DNA of 64,000 nucleotides from Hyphomicrobiales bacterium (lineage in GTDB: Bacteria; Pseudomonadota; Alphaproteobacteria; Rhodospirillales; JACKKN01). This document shows positions 1 through 6,686 of the stretch, in pieces. A program made the translations under genes and the position numbers. The stretch is taken from assembly GCA_024236415.1 (NCBI GenBank), contig JACKKN010000010.1, forward strand, positions 62,001-126,000. The letters are read 5' to 3'. Below the pieces are notes generated by a model that made no database searches, was not told where the DNA came from, and saw only the letters and a program-made list of their open reading frames with translations. Within the stretch, counting starts at the first letter, position 1. Each line of letters starts with the position of its first letter.

Positions 1-220
1 CCATGGGGACCACGTCCTGGTAGGCGCGGACCTCGATGGCCTGCTGCGGGCAGGCCTTGACGCAGCACTGACACTCCCAGCACTGCTCGGGCTCCTGGTT
101 GTAGGCTTTCATCCGCTCGGTATCGAGCTTCATGAGGTTGTTCGGGCAGATGTACATGCAAGCGGTGACTTCGCCACCCTTGCAACCATCGCATTTGTCC
201 GTCCAAACGAATGTGGGCAT
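1..220 (-). CDS. aprB: Adenylylsulfate reductase subunit beta (AprB), 3' end outside window
   Basis: The reading frame on the minus strand starts at ATG 220 and runs off the left edge, so only about 73 residues are visible. It opens MPTFVWTDKCDGCKGG, then has a CxYICPNN segment and CWECQCCVKACPQQAIEVR, which are the ferredoxin-type cysteine clusters of AprB. AprB is the electron-transfer [4Fe-4S] subunit of dissimilatory APS reductase; with AprA it interconverts APS and sulfite plus AMP in the cytoplasm. A GGGAG Shine-Dalgarno lies about 8 bases upstream of the ATG. aprA would be expected immediately downstream, outside the window. Family recognition is firm. Whether it works in sulfur oxidation or sulfate reduction cannot be read from this fragment; in an alphaproteobacterium oxidation is more likely. 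Confidence 0.93.
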   Translation of the reverse strand, partial: MPTFVWTDKCDGCKGGEVTACMYICPNNLMKLDTERMKAYNQEPEQCWECQCCVKACPQQAIEVRAYQDVVPM

Positions 221-614
221 GGAACGATTCTCCCTGGTCTCAGCCCTCGACGAAGGGCCCCACGAAAGCGGCAACGCGACCGAAACCGGCGCTCGCCCGC
301 ACGGGCGATTACGCTGCTATCCGTGGTTCGGCCCTGAAAGGCTTCCCCGAACGTCTTTCGGTGAACCCTAATTTAGGGATCATTAATATATCTCGCGCCG
401 CACCCTGTCAAACCCAATGGCGGGTTCTGCAAGGCACTCTCAACAACGTATCAAGTGATTGTTTTAAAGCATTTTTCATGCCTCAGGGTAGTGCCCGGCC
501 TACCCGATTTCGCAGGTGCACAATAAAATAGTCCGCCCCCTGTCCGGTGGCGCCGCCGGCGCTGGGCGGCTAGGATCGCGCAGGACCCGCCACCGCCAGC
601 ACGGATTCCCTGCC
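221..614. other. Divergent intergenic region aprB / mazG
   Basis: No credible gene is seen here. Short frames across it lack family similarity and a ribosome-binding site. It holds the aprB promoter and leader on the minus strand. On the plus strand it must hold the promoter of the MazG-like gene; an AT-rich stretch around 450-480 and the ataaaat at about 521-528 are possible elements, but I cannot assign boxes with confidence. Confidence 0.5.
383..411 (-). promoter_or_regulatory. Sigma70-type promoter for aprB
   Basis: On the minus strand a -35 TTGACA (406-411) is separated by 17 bases from a -10 TATTAA (383-388). This predicts a start near 376 and a 5' UTR of about 155 bases before aprB. 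A near-palindrome CCCTAATTTAGGG (366-378) sits on the predicted start site and could be an operator. Confidence 0.7.
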
Positions 615-992
615 ATGGCCCAATCCCCCGCCCCCACCCTCCAGGACCTCACCCGGCGCCTGATCGCGTTCCGCGACGAGCGGGACTGGCGCCAGTTCCA
701 CGGGCTCAAGAACCTGCTGATGTGCGTCGGCATCGAGGCCGGCGAGCTGCTGGAACTGGCGCAATGGAAGGGCGACGGCGAGGTGGAGGAACTGGCCGCG
801 GACCCGGCCTTCCGCCAACGCCTGGGCGAGGAATGCGCCGACGTGTTCATCTACCTGCTGCTGATCTGCGAGCGGGCGGGAATCGACCTGGCGGCGGCGG
901 CGGACCGCAAGATCGGCGTCAACGCCGCCAAGTACCCGGCCGACCGGGTCCGCGGCTCGTCGCGCAAGTACACCCACTACACCGAATCCTGA
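615..992 (+). CDS. MazG-like nucleotide pyrophosphohydrolase
   Basis: A 125-residue all-alpha NTP pyrophosphohydrolase of the MazG/dCTPase (RS21-C6-like) group. It would hydrolyse (d)NTPs to (d)NMP plus pyrophosphate for nucleotide-pool sanitation in the cytosol. The visible metal-binding pattern is EAGELLE around residues 39-45 followed by EECADVFIYLL around residues 76-86, the usual ExxE...ExxD arrangement. Length matches single-domain members of the family. ATG 615 was chosen because it begins the conserved LTRRLIAFRDERDW helix after a short leader; an in-frame extension to 516 has low-complexity sequence typical of non-coding GC-rich DNA. It is a single gene with no obvious operon partner. 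Substrate preference is not predictable. Confidence 0.88.
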   Translation: MAQSPAPTLQDLTRRLIAFRDERDWRQFHGLKNLLMCVGIEAGELLELAQWKGDGEVEELAADPAFRQRLGEECADVFIYLLLICERAGIDLAAAADRKIGVNAAKYPADRVRGSSRKYTHYTES

Positions 993-1055
993 CCGCCCGG
1001 GCCCGAATCGCGCCGCGCCCCTTGCGGACCGGGCGAATCTGTTGAACAGTGGCCG

Positions 1056-1255
1056 GCGATGGTACCGCCAACCGACTCGGACGGCGGTTTAATAGGGAAC
1101 ACGGTGCGGCGTACCCATCAGGGGCCAAGACCGTGGCTGCCCCCGCAACTGTGAGCGGCGAGCGAAACCCGGAATGCCACCGCCCCCCGAAAGCGACCGG
1201 GAGGTTGGGAAGGCGGGTCGAGCGTGGAGCTGCGAGCCAGGATACCTGCCATCGC
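1056..1255 (+). promoter_or_regulatory. Cobalamin (B12) riboswitch
   Basis: The leader has the classical cobalamin aptamer landmarks in order: AATAGGGAACACGGTG (from 1091), CCGTGGCTGCCCCCGCAACTGTGA (1131-1154), and GCCAGGATACCTGCC (1236-1250, B12 box). A closing P1 helix is formed by GCGATGG (1056-1062) with CCATCGC (1249-1255). Such elements bind adenosyl- or methylcobalamin and reduce expression of the downstream gene, here a CbiM-like transporter component starting 65 bases later. Confidence 0.95.
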
Positions 1256-1260
1256 GCACC

Positions 1261-1314
1261 GGCGCCTCCGGGCGCCTGACATCAACCCTCCCGCACGGTG
1301 GGTGCGGAAAGGAG
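1261..1314 (+). promoter_or_regulatory. Riboswitch expression platform with RBS-proximal hairpin
   Basis: Two hairpins follow the aptamer: GGCGCC-TCCG-GGCGCC (1261-1276) and CCGCAC-5 nt-GTGCGG (1291-1307). The second ends only three bases before the Shine-Dalgarno AGGAGA (1310-1315). There is no U-tract, so translational control is the more likely mode. The pairing that switches with the aptamer was not resolved. Confidence 0.5.
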
Positions 1315-1320
1315 ACCATC

Positions 1321-2004
1321 ATGCACATCGAACCCGGCGTCGTCGACGGCGCCAAGATCGTCCTCAGCTACGCCACCGCCACGGCTTCGTTCGGCCTGGC
1401 CGCCAAGATGGCGGTCGACACCGTCCGCCACGACGGCGGCGTCGCCGCCCTCGCCACCCGCAGCGCCATCACCACGGCACTGGTATTCTCGTTCTTCGAG
1501 GTCCTGCCCCACTACCCCGTTGGCGTTTCCGAGGTCCACCTCATCCTGGGGTCGACCCTGTACCTACTGTTCGGCGCCGCGCCGGCGGCCATCGGCCTGG
1601 CTGCGGGACTGCTGCTGCAGGGCTTGTTCTTCGCGCCCTTCGACCTGCCCCAGTACGGTATCAACGTGACCACCCTGATCGTGCCCCTGTGGGGGGTCAG
1701 CATGCTGGCCAGGCGACTCATCCCGGCCCGGACGCCCTACGTCGAGGTCAAGTACTGGCAGGCGCTGTCCCTGTCCACGGCCTATCAGGGCGGGATCGTC
1801 GCCTGGGTCGCCTTCTGGGCCTTCTACGGCAGCGGCTTCGGCGCCCAGAACCTGGCCGCCGTGGGCAGCTTCGGCGTTGCCTACATGAGCGTCATCATCC
1901 TCGAGCCCCTGGCCGACCTGGCGGTGCTTGCCGCCGCCAAGACCCTGACGTCCGGCAGCCGCAGCCTGCTGCTGTACAACCGCCTGCACCACGGCGCCAA
2001 CTGA
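1321..2004 (+). CDS. cbiM: CbiM-like energy-coupling factor cobalt transporter component (solitary)
   Basis: A 227-residue integral membrane protein with about six hydrophobic segments. It starts MHIEPGVVDGAKIVLSYA, matching the CbiM N-terminus in which the second-position histidine takes part in Co(II) binding. CbiM is normally the substrate-specific component of CbiMNQO, the ECF-type cobalt importer that supplies cobalamin synthesis. Here no cbiN, cbiQ or cbiO follows; the next gene is on the other strand. The gene lies directly under a cobalamin riboswitch with AGGAGA 5 bases before ATG 1321, which supports a role in cobalt or corrinoid supply. It could work with ECF subunits encoded elsewhere or, as some solitary S components do, on its own. 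Confidence 0.85.
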   Translation: MHIEPGVVDGAKIVLSYATATASFGLAAKMAVDTVRHDGGVAALATRSAITTALVFSFFEVLPHYPVGVSEVHLILGSTLYLLFGAAPAAIGLAAGLLLQGLFFAPFDLPQYGINVTTLIVPLWGVSMLARRLIPARTPYVEVKYWQALSLSTAYQGGIVAWVAFWAFYGSGFGAQNLAAVGSFGVAYMSVIILEPLADLAVLAAAKTLTSGSRSLLLYNRLHHGAN

Positions 2005-2015
2005 CCGTGGCCGGC

Positions 2016-2038
2016 GCCCGGCGGCTTCGTCGCCGGGC
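2016..2038 (+). terminator. Hairpin after cbiM
   Basis: A perfect 8-bp inverted repeat GCCCGGCG (2016-2023) / CGCCGGGC (2031-2038) with a 7-base loop lies 12 bases after the cbiM stop. There is no U-tract, so this may be a weak or Rho-assisted terminator between convergent genes. Confidence 0.45.
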
Positions 2039-2062
2039 CCCTCCCCGCGCCGCCGCCTAGCC

Positions 2063-2566
2063 TCACTGGATCAGGTTGGAGGCCGCCCATTCCCACGGCG
2101 GCTGGAAGCGGCTGCGCCACAGGCCGGCGCCGTTGCGCTTGGCCTCGATCTCGGCACCCACGTAGTCCTGCGCCAGGTCGCGCCGGGCCAGGGCCCAGCC
2201 GTCGCGCACCATGCGTCCGTTGATGTCCCAGGCCCCCAGGTAGCAGACCGCCAGCAGGCGGCCGTCGTCGTCCACCGTCTCGCCCTTGCACACCACCCAG
2301 TGGTGGCCGATCAGGTTGGCGAGGGCGAACATGGCGTCGCGGCCGCAATTCCACTCGCGGCCGTCGAGCTGGCAGGTCTGGTCGGTGTCCGGGGCGTCGA
2401 TGCCGAACAGGGCGATGCGCCGGCCGGCGATCTCGATGGTATCGCCGTCCACCACCCAGGGCTTGCCGACGATGTCGGCGCGGGCGGCGGCGGGCACCAG
2501 CGCCGCGGCGCCGACCGCCAGCGCCAGGACGGCGCAGATCCCTGTCCAACCGCGTGCCCTGCCCAT
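2063..2566 (-). CDS. Secreted thermonuclease-family (SNase-like) protein
   Basis: A 167-residue protein with a signal peptide (hydrophobic ICAVLALAVGAAALVPA, probable cleavage after ARA near residue 30). A staphylococcal-nuclease-like OB fold follows: VVDGDTIEIAG, RIALFGIDAPDTDQTC, then VCYLGAWDINGRMVRDGWALARRD. These match the SNase pattern in which the Asp of DGDT and the Arg/Glu of the GIDAPE and GxxxxR regions bind Ca2+ and phosphate. The Glu of GIDAPE is replaced by Asp-Thr here. It is likely exported and acts on nucleic acids, but several alphaproteobacterial homologues are uncharacterised. ATG 2566 was chosen because it starts the signal peptide; the frame further upstream runs through a terminator hairpin. 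Confidence 0.82.
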   Translation of the reverse strand: MGRARGWTGICAVLALAVGAAALVPAAARADIVGKPWVVDGDTIEIAGRRIALFGIDAPDTDQTCQLDGREWNCGRDAMFALANLIGHHWVVCKGETVDDDGRLLAVCYLGAWDINGRMVRDGWALARRDLAQDYVGAEIEAKRNGAGLWRSRFQPPWEWAASNLIQ

Positions 2567-2650
2567 GGCCACCCCGTACCGCCGCCACCGCGCGCGCGTG
2601 CGCGCCGCGGCCCTTCGCGGCGACGAGCTTACGCGCGCGCCGGGGCAAAG

Positions 2651-2674
2651 AAAACCCCGCCCCGAGGGGCGGGG
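2651..2674 (-). terminator. Rho-independent terminator (minus strand)
   Basis: A perfect 9-bp inverted repeat CCCCGCCCC (2655-2663) / GGGGCGGGG (2666-2674) is followed on the minus strand by TTTT. It would end the fliN transcript coming from the right. Confidence 0.8.
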
Positions 2675-2811
2675 AAGTAAGGGACGTGGAATGAAGAGAC
2701 CTACGAGGAGGATCTCTTGAAACACCTTCGCGGCGGCATGTTTCAGAACGATTTCAAGGAACCGGCGGAACCGGCCCCCGGCAACGGGCGCGGCCATGGC
2801 GGCCGGCGCGG

Positions 2812-3021
2812 TCAATGGAGGCTGGCGTCGGCCGCCGGCGGCCGGCAGTCAAGCAGCTCGTCCACGGCGCGGGCCACGCGCAGCCACAGGTAGCGGCCGT
2901 CCACGTCGCCCTTCTCGCGCATCATGTCGATCATCACGCCGGCGCCGATGCGCGCCTTCTCGCCATAGGTGGTGACCATCAGGTGGGCGGTCCGGTAGAC
3001 GTCGCTGCTGCGGCGCATCAT
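2812..3021 (-). CDS. Small uncharacterised protein, paralogue of the gene at 3363-3599
   Basis: A 69-residue protein of unknown function. It shares the pattern VYRTAHLMVTTYG...GDVDGRYLWLRVARAVDELL with the product of the gene on the other side of fliN (IVRSATQLVKRHG...GDMDGYRLWKRLAMLVDGLL), so the two are paralogues. The ATG at 3021 shares a base with the fliN stop (TGATG), implying translational coupling; a GTG at 3024 is an alternative start. It is predicted soluble and helical, without signal peptide or metal motif. The position beside fliN suggests a role linked to the flagellar motor or chemotaxis, but that is context only. Confidence 0.65.
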   Translation of the reverse strand: MMRRSSDVYRTAHLMVTTYGEKARIGAGVMIDMMREKGDVDGRYLWLRVARAVDELLDCRPPAADASLH

Positions 3022-3323
3022 CACAGCTTCCCGAAGTTGCTCTTGATGATCTCGGTCATGGTCACCGCCAGGCGGTCCTCGACCACCACCACCTCGCCCT
3101 GGGCGATGCGGATCTTGTTGGCAACCAGGTCAATGGGTTCGCCCACGCCGCGGTCCAGTTCGACCACCGCGCCGCGGCCCAGCTTCAGGATCTGGCTGAT
3201 GGGCATGGTGGCGGTGCCCAGTACCGCCGTCACCTCGACCGGGATGTCATAGACGGCCTGGGCCGCCGTGGCGTCGGCGTCGGTCCGGTCCGGTTTCGCG
3301 TCGTCGCCCTTGGCGTCGGCCAT
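3021..3323 (-). CDS. fliN: Flagellar motor switch protein FliN (FliN/SpoA domain)
   Basis: A 100-residue protein with an acidic, disordered N-terminus (about 1-22) followed by the FliN/YscQ/SpoA domain: VYDIPVEVTAVLGTATMPISQILKLGRGAVVELDRGVGEPIDLVANKIRIAQGEVVVVEDRLAVTMTEI. FliN forms the lower C-ring of the flagellar switch with FliM and FliG and binds CheY-P or the export ATPase complex. Length is normal for short alphaproteobacterial FliN. GGAGAG lies 7 bases before ATG 3323. Unlike usual fli operons, the neighbours are two small paralogous genes and not fliM or fliP, so this may be a detached or second fliN copy. Confidence 0.92.
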   Translation of the reverse strand: MADAKGDDAKPDRTDADATAAQAVYDIPVEVTAVLGTATMPISQILKLGRGAVVELDRGVGEPIDLVANKIRIAQGEVVVVEDRLAVTMTEIIKSNFGKL

Positions 3324-3362
3324 GGCGCTCTCCAGGTCGGGGCCGCCCGCGGGCGGCCGAGT

Positions 3363-3599
3363 TCAGTGCAGCAGCCCCCGGTTGGCGGTGTTTTCCTGGG
3401 GCAGCAGGCCGTCGACCAGCATGGCCAGCCGCTTCCACAACCGGTATCCATCCATGTCGCCGAGCCCGAGAAGTTCTTCCGCGTGCATTTCGGCGACGAT
3501 GACCGCATCCCGGCCGTGACGCTTCACCAACTGGGTCGCGGAGCGGACTATTTCTGAGTCCTTCAGGTTGGTCTTCATCATGGCCGCGATCATAGCCAC
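3363..3599 (-). CDS. Small uncharacterised protein upstream of fliN
   Basis: A protein of about 70-78 residues, paralogous to the product of 2812-3021 (shared core residues DxDGxxLWxRxAxxVDxLL). The start is uncertain: GTG 3599, ATG 3593 and ATG 3581/3578 are all in frame and none has a clear Shine-Dalgarno. The function is unknown. It is the first gene of the small three-gene unit with fliN, and the terminator of the preceding gene lies directly upstream, so it probably has its own promoter within the 60 bases between. Confidence 0.62.
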   Translation of the reverse strand: MAMIAAMMKTNLKDSEIVRSATQLVKRHGRDAVIVAEMHAEELLGLGDMDGYRLWKRLAMLVDGLLPQENTANRGLLH

Positions 3600-3654
3600 G
3601 ATCCGTTAACGGCCACTTAATCGGCGGCCCTGCCACCTCCGCCGCGGCGGCATG

Positions 3655-3680
3655 AAAAAGGGCCGGTGCGAGACCGGCCC
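3655..3680 (-). terminator. Rho-independent terminator after the SoxW-like gene
   Basis: On the minus strand GGGCCGGT / ACCGGCCC (8 bp, 5-base loop, 3660-3680) is followed by TTTTT (complement of 3655-3659). It lies 28 bases beyond the stop of the thioredoxin gene. Confidence 0.88.
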
Positions 3681-3707
3681 CCGTCCACCGCGCCAGGGCG
3701 CCACGGG

Positions 3708-4328
3708 TCAGTTGGTGCGTGCCGCCTGGCGCTTCTCGATCATGCGGATGTGGTACTTCTGGAACGGCTCGTCGGTCTCGTAGCCCTTCTCGCGGACCCA
3801 GCGGAACAGGTCCAGGAAGGTGCCCTTGCCGAAGGCGCCGGGCATCATCGCCACCGCGGCCTCGCGGCCGCTGCGGCCGCTGGCCTTTTCCCGGCTTTCC
3901 GGCAGGAAGACGAAGGTCGGCGTGAACAGGACGCCCCACTTGCGCGCCAGCTCCTTCTCGGGCATGGCCTTGCCGTCCAGGTCCGTGACCTCGCGGTCGC
4001 CCCACAGGTTGAGCTGCACCACGTTGAAGTTCTCGCGCACGAACCTGTTCACCTCGGGGTCCACCAGCACCACGGTGTTCACCTGCTTGCAGTAGCCGCA
4101 GCCCACCTGCTCGAACACCACCACCAGGCGCTTGCCGTTGCCGGCGCTTTCACCCAGGTCGTCGCCCAGGTTGAGGAACGACTCCAAGAACCAGTCGTGG
4201 TGATAGAGCCCGTCGTCGCCCAGGACCGGGGGCTTCACCCCCTCGGCGCCGGCCGGCGCCACGCCGGTGCCCGGGACGCCCAGGGCCGCCAAGCCGATGA
4301 TCGCAAAAACCGCGCACAGCTTCCGCAT
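3708..4328 (-). CDS. Periplasmic thioredoxin-fold protein, SoxW-like
   Basis: A 206-residue protein with a signal peptide (MRKLCAVFAIIGLAALGVPG, likely cut near AGA|EG) and a thioredoxin-like domain. The redox motif CGYCK lies in VVVFEQVGCGYCKQVN, and a cis-Pro is in LFTPTFVF. Gly-Tyr between the cysteines and the long C-terminal helix EKGYETDEPFQKYHIRMIEK resemble SoxW, the thioredoxin encoded with sulfur-oxidising Sox systems. It probably keeps periplasmic thiols reduced. A perfect GGGAGGAA precedes ATG 4328. The link to aprB in the same window makes a sulfur-metabolism role attractive, but no sox genes are nearby and a general thiol-disulfide function is equally possible. Confidence 0.8.
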   Translation of the reverse strand: MRKLCAVFAIIGLAALGVPGTGVAPAGAEGVKPPVLGDDGLYHHDWFLESFLNLGDDLGESAGNGKRLVVVFEQVGCGYCKQVNTVVLVDPEVNRFVRENFNVVQLNLWGDREVTDLDGKAMPEKELARKWGVLFTPTFVFLPESREKASGRSGREAAVAMMPGAFGKGTFLDLFRWVREKGYETDEPFQKYHIRMIEKRQAARTN

Positions 4329-4455
4329 CGTATTCCTCCCAATGCCGGCCCGCCGTTTCCTCGCCGTGGGAAGGCGGGCATCCTCGCGGCGCAGTATACC
4401 CAAAGCGGCGGCGGCGCGTATGTGGGATTTTTCGCCGCGCCGCGGCAACCGGCGG

Positions 4456-4962
4456 CTATCCCTGGCGCTGCAACTCGCTGGCGCGGGCGTACAGTTTGTC
4501 CATCAGGCGTTCCAGCTGACCGCGTTCCTCGTCGCTGAACACCGACAGCAGGTAGGCCTCGCGGGCCTGGGCCAGGGGCACGATCTGGCGGTACACCTTG
4601 GTCCCCTTGGCGGTCAGGCGCAGGCTGGAGCGCCGTCGGTCGTCGCGGTCGGTCAGGCGCCGCACCAGGCCGGCGGCGATCAGGCCGTTGATGGCGCGGC
4701 TGACCTGGACCTTGTCCAGGTTGGTGTTGTCGCAGACCTGGCTCGCCGACATGGGCTCGTGGCTGCCCAGGGCGGCCATGGCCCGCCACTCGTAGGTGCT
4801 GAGGCCGAAGCGGCCCGAGTACAGGTGCGAGATGGACTTGCTGACCGCCAGTTGCAGGATCGCCAGGCGGTAGGGGAAGAAGTTCTCCAGGTCCAGGCGG
4901 TCGCCGTCGCGGCCGCGTCCCTTGCGATCCGCCCCGGTTTCCGTGCCGTCCGCCTTGTCCAT
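4456..4962 (-). CDS. MarR-family transcriptional regulator
   Basis: A 168-residue winged-helix regulator. A charged N-terminus (1-25) precedes the dimerisation helices, then MSASQVCDNTNLDKVQVSRAINGLIAAGLVRRLTDRDDRRRSSLRLT covers the recognition helix and the wing with the DRDDRR signature. MarR proteins are usually repressors released by aromatic or phenolic ligands. It is the last-but-one gene of the minus-strand TRAP operon (9 bases after the hemerythrin stop, whose TAG is part of the AGGA ribosome-binding site). The likely target is the operator-like element present in both divergent promoters at 8368-8396 and 8522-8550, which would couple substrate import and ring cleavage to an aromatic effector. 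Confidence 0.9.
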   Translation of the reverse strand: MDKADGTETGADRKGRGRDGDRLDLENFFPYRLAILQLAVSKSISHLYSGRFGLSTYEWRAMAALGSHEPMSASQVCDNTNLDKVQVSRAINGLIAAGLVRRLTDRDDRRRSSLRLTAKGTKVYRQIVPLAQAREAYLLSVFSDEERGQLERLMDKLYARASELQRQG

Positions 4963-4971
4963 GGCCGCGTC

Positions 4972-5367
4972 CTACGAGAGGTGCGAGCGGTAGGCCATGT
5001 CGGTCACCAGGATGTGGCTGACCAGCCAGTTCTTGAGGAAGGCGATCACGCTCTCGGCGATGTAATAGGACGAGGCGCCGCCGCTGTCGTAGGCGATCTT
5101 GACCGAGCTGAGCCAGTCGTTGAACGCCTTGTGGTCGCCCTTGTGCTCTTCCAGGTCGGGGTAGCCGGCCTCCTCCATCATGCGCTCCTCGGCGCGGAAG
5201 TGCTCGCGGATGTAGGCGTCCAGCTCGTCGAACACGTGGGCGATCATGCCGTCCTTCTGCTTCTCGTCCTCCAGCAGGTTGATCAGGCGGATCAGGTGGC
5301 GGTGCTGGGCGTCCAGGACCGGCACGCCGACGCTGTAGGAGTCCTGCCATTGGATTCGCGTGTTCAT
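4972..5367 (-). CDS. Bacteriohemerythrin
   Basis: A 131-residue single-domain hemerythrin with a non-haem di-iron O2-binding site. The ligand pattern is visible: DAQHRHL near residue 22, REHFRAEERMMEEAGYPDLEEHKGDH (HxxxE and HxxxH), and SHILVTDMAYR near the C-terminus. Such proteins carry or sense O2 and feed oxygen-dependent enzymes. The gene lies 8 bases after dctM and 9 before marR, so it is co-transcribed with an organic-acid TRAP transporter that is divergent from a ring-cleaving dioxygenase. Oxygen delivery or sensing for that pathway is a reasonable inference. A second, different hemerythrin is encoded at 62036-62512. Confidence 0.93.
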   Translation of the reverse strand: MNTRIQWQDSYSVGVPVLDAQHRHLIRLINLLEDEKQKDGMIAHVFDELDAYIREHFRAEERMMEEAGYPDLEEHKGDHKAFNDWLSSVKIAYDSGGASSYYIAESVIAFLKNWLVSHILVTDMAYRSHLS

Positions 5368-5375
5368 GGGGATGT

Positions 5376-6677
5376 CTACCTCACCAGGGACGGCAGCCAG
5401 AGGGTCAGGAACGGGAACGCCACCAGCAGCGTCACCCGCACCAGGTCGGCCACCAGGAAGGGGACGACGCCGCGGCCGATGGTCTGCAGCTTCAGCCCCG
5501 GCGTGGTGGCCATGATCACGAACAGGTTCATGCCCACGGGCGGCGTGATCAGGCCGACCTCGACCACCGACACCATCAATATGCCAAACCAGACCGGATC
5601 GAAACCCAAAGATAGGATCAGCGGGTAGACGAACGGCAGGGTCAGCAGGATCATGCTGAGCGCGTCCATGAAACAGCCCAGCACCACGAAGAACAGGATC
5701 AGCATGGCCAGGATGGCGTACCGGTTCCAGCCCAGCCCGCCCACCCACTGCACCAGGATGTGCGGCAGGGTGGTGGTCTCGATGAAGTAGTTGAACACCG
5801 CCGTGCCGACCAGGATCAGGAAGATCATGCCGGTGGTGGTGGCGGTCTCGGACATGCAGGACAGCATCACCTCGCGGCTCAACTGCCGCTTCAGCAGGGC
5901 CAGCAGGAAGGCGCCGAAGGCGCCGATGGCCGCCGCCTCGGTGGGCGAGAACCAGCCCAGGTAGATGCCGCCGATGACCACCGCGAACAGCAACGCCACG
6001 TGCCATACCCGCACCACGGCGCGCAGGCGCCCGGCCCAGGGGATGCGGTCGCCGGCCGGGCCCAGCAGGGGGTTGCGCCGGGTCTGCACCCATACCGCCA
6101 TCATGTACAGGGCCGTGGCCAGCACGCCGGGCAGCAGGGCGGCGGCGAACAGCTGGCCGATGGACTGCTCGGTCAGGATGGCATAGATCACCATGATCAC
6201 GCTGGGCGGGATCAGCACGCCCAGGGTGCCGCCGGCGGCGATGGTCGCCGAGGCCAGCCGGTCGTCGTAGGCATGGCGGCGCATCTCGGGCATGGCGACG
6301 CGGCACATGGTCGCCACCGTGGCCAGGCTGGAGCCGCAGATGGCGCCGAAGGCGGCGCAGGCCCCCACCGTGGCCATGGCCAGGCCGCCGCGGAAGTGGC
6401 CGATGAAGGCGTGCACGGCGTCGTACAGGCCCCGCGACAGACCGGCGTGGGCGGCGAACACGCCCATCATGATGAACAGCGGGATCACCGACAGGCCATA
6501 GGGGAACACCGCCTCGAAGGGCACCGAGCCCATGATGAAGCCGACGCTGTCGGCGCCGTTCAGGATCCAGCCGCCCACGGCCCCCACCACCCCCATGGCG
6601 ATGGCGATGGGCACGCGCAGGCCGATCAGCGCCAGCAGCGCGGCGAAGGCGACCAGGCCCATGACCGGCGGCGACAC
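5376..6677 (-). CDS. dctM: TRAP transporter large permease (DctM family)
   Basis: A 433-residue inner-membrane protein with about 12-13 hydrophobic segments, typical of DctM, the Na+-coupled translocating subunit of tripartite ATP-independent periplasmic transporters. Recognisable family segments are IRVP-like RVPIAIAMGVVGAVGGW, GAICGSSLATVATMCRVAMPEMRRHAYD, AAGGTLGVLIPPSVIMVIYAILTEQSIGQLFAAALLPG and GLITPPVGMNLFVI. It follows dctQ by 9 bases. The start is either GTG 6677 or ATG 6662; neither has a strong Shine-Dalgarno. The substrate is set by DctP, and the divergent aromatic operon suggests an aromatic acid. Confidence 0.93.
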   Translation of the reverse strand: MSPPVMGLVAFAALLALIGLRVPIAIAMGVVGAVGGWILNGADSVGFIMGSVPFEAVFPYGLSVIPLFIMMGVFAAHAGLSRGLYDAVHAFIGHFRGGLAMATVGACAAFGAICGSSLATVATMCRVAMPEMRRHAYDDRLASATIAAGGTLGVLIPPSVIMVIYAILTEQSIGQLFAAALLPGVLATALYMMAVWVQTRRNPLLGPAGDRIPWAGRLRAVVRVWHVALLFAVVIGGIYLGWFSPTEAAAIGAFGAFLLALLKRQLSREVMLSCMSETATTTGMIFLILVGTAVFNYFIETTTLPHILVQWVGGLGWNRYAILAMLILFFVVLGCFMDALSMILLTLPFVYPLILSLGFDPVWFGILMVSVVEVGLITPPVGMNLFVIMATTPGLKLQTIGRGVVPFLVADLVRVTLLVAFPFLTLWLPSLVR

Positions 6678-6686
6678 GGCGGCGCC

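Noticed and set aside
132..531. Two short plus-strand frames opposite and upstream of aprB
   Set aside because: No ribosome-binding site, no family similarity, and they run across the aprB promoter and coding region.
2567..2815. Upstream extension of the nuclease gene
   Set aside because: It would read through a 9-bp perfect hairpin with a U-tract and put the signal peptide in the middle of the protein.
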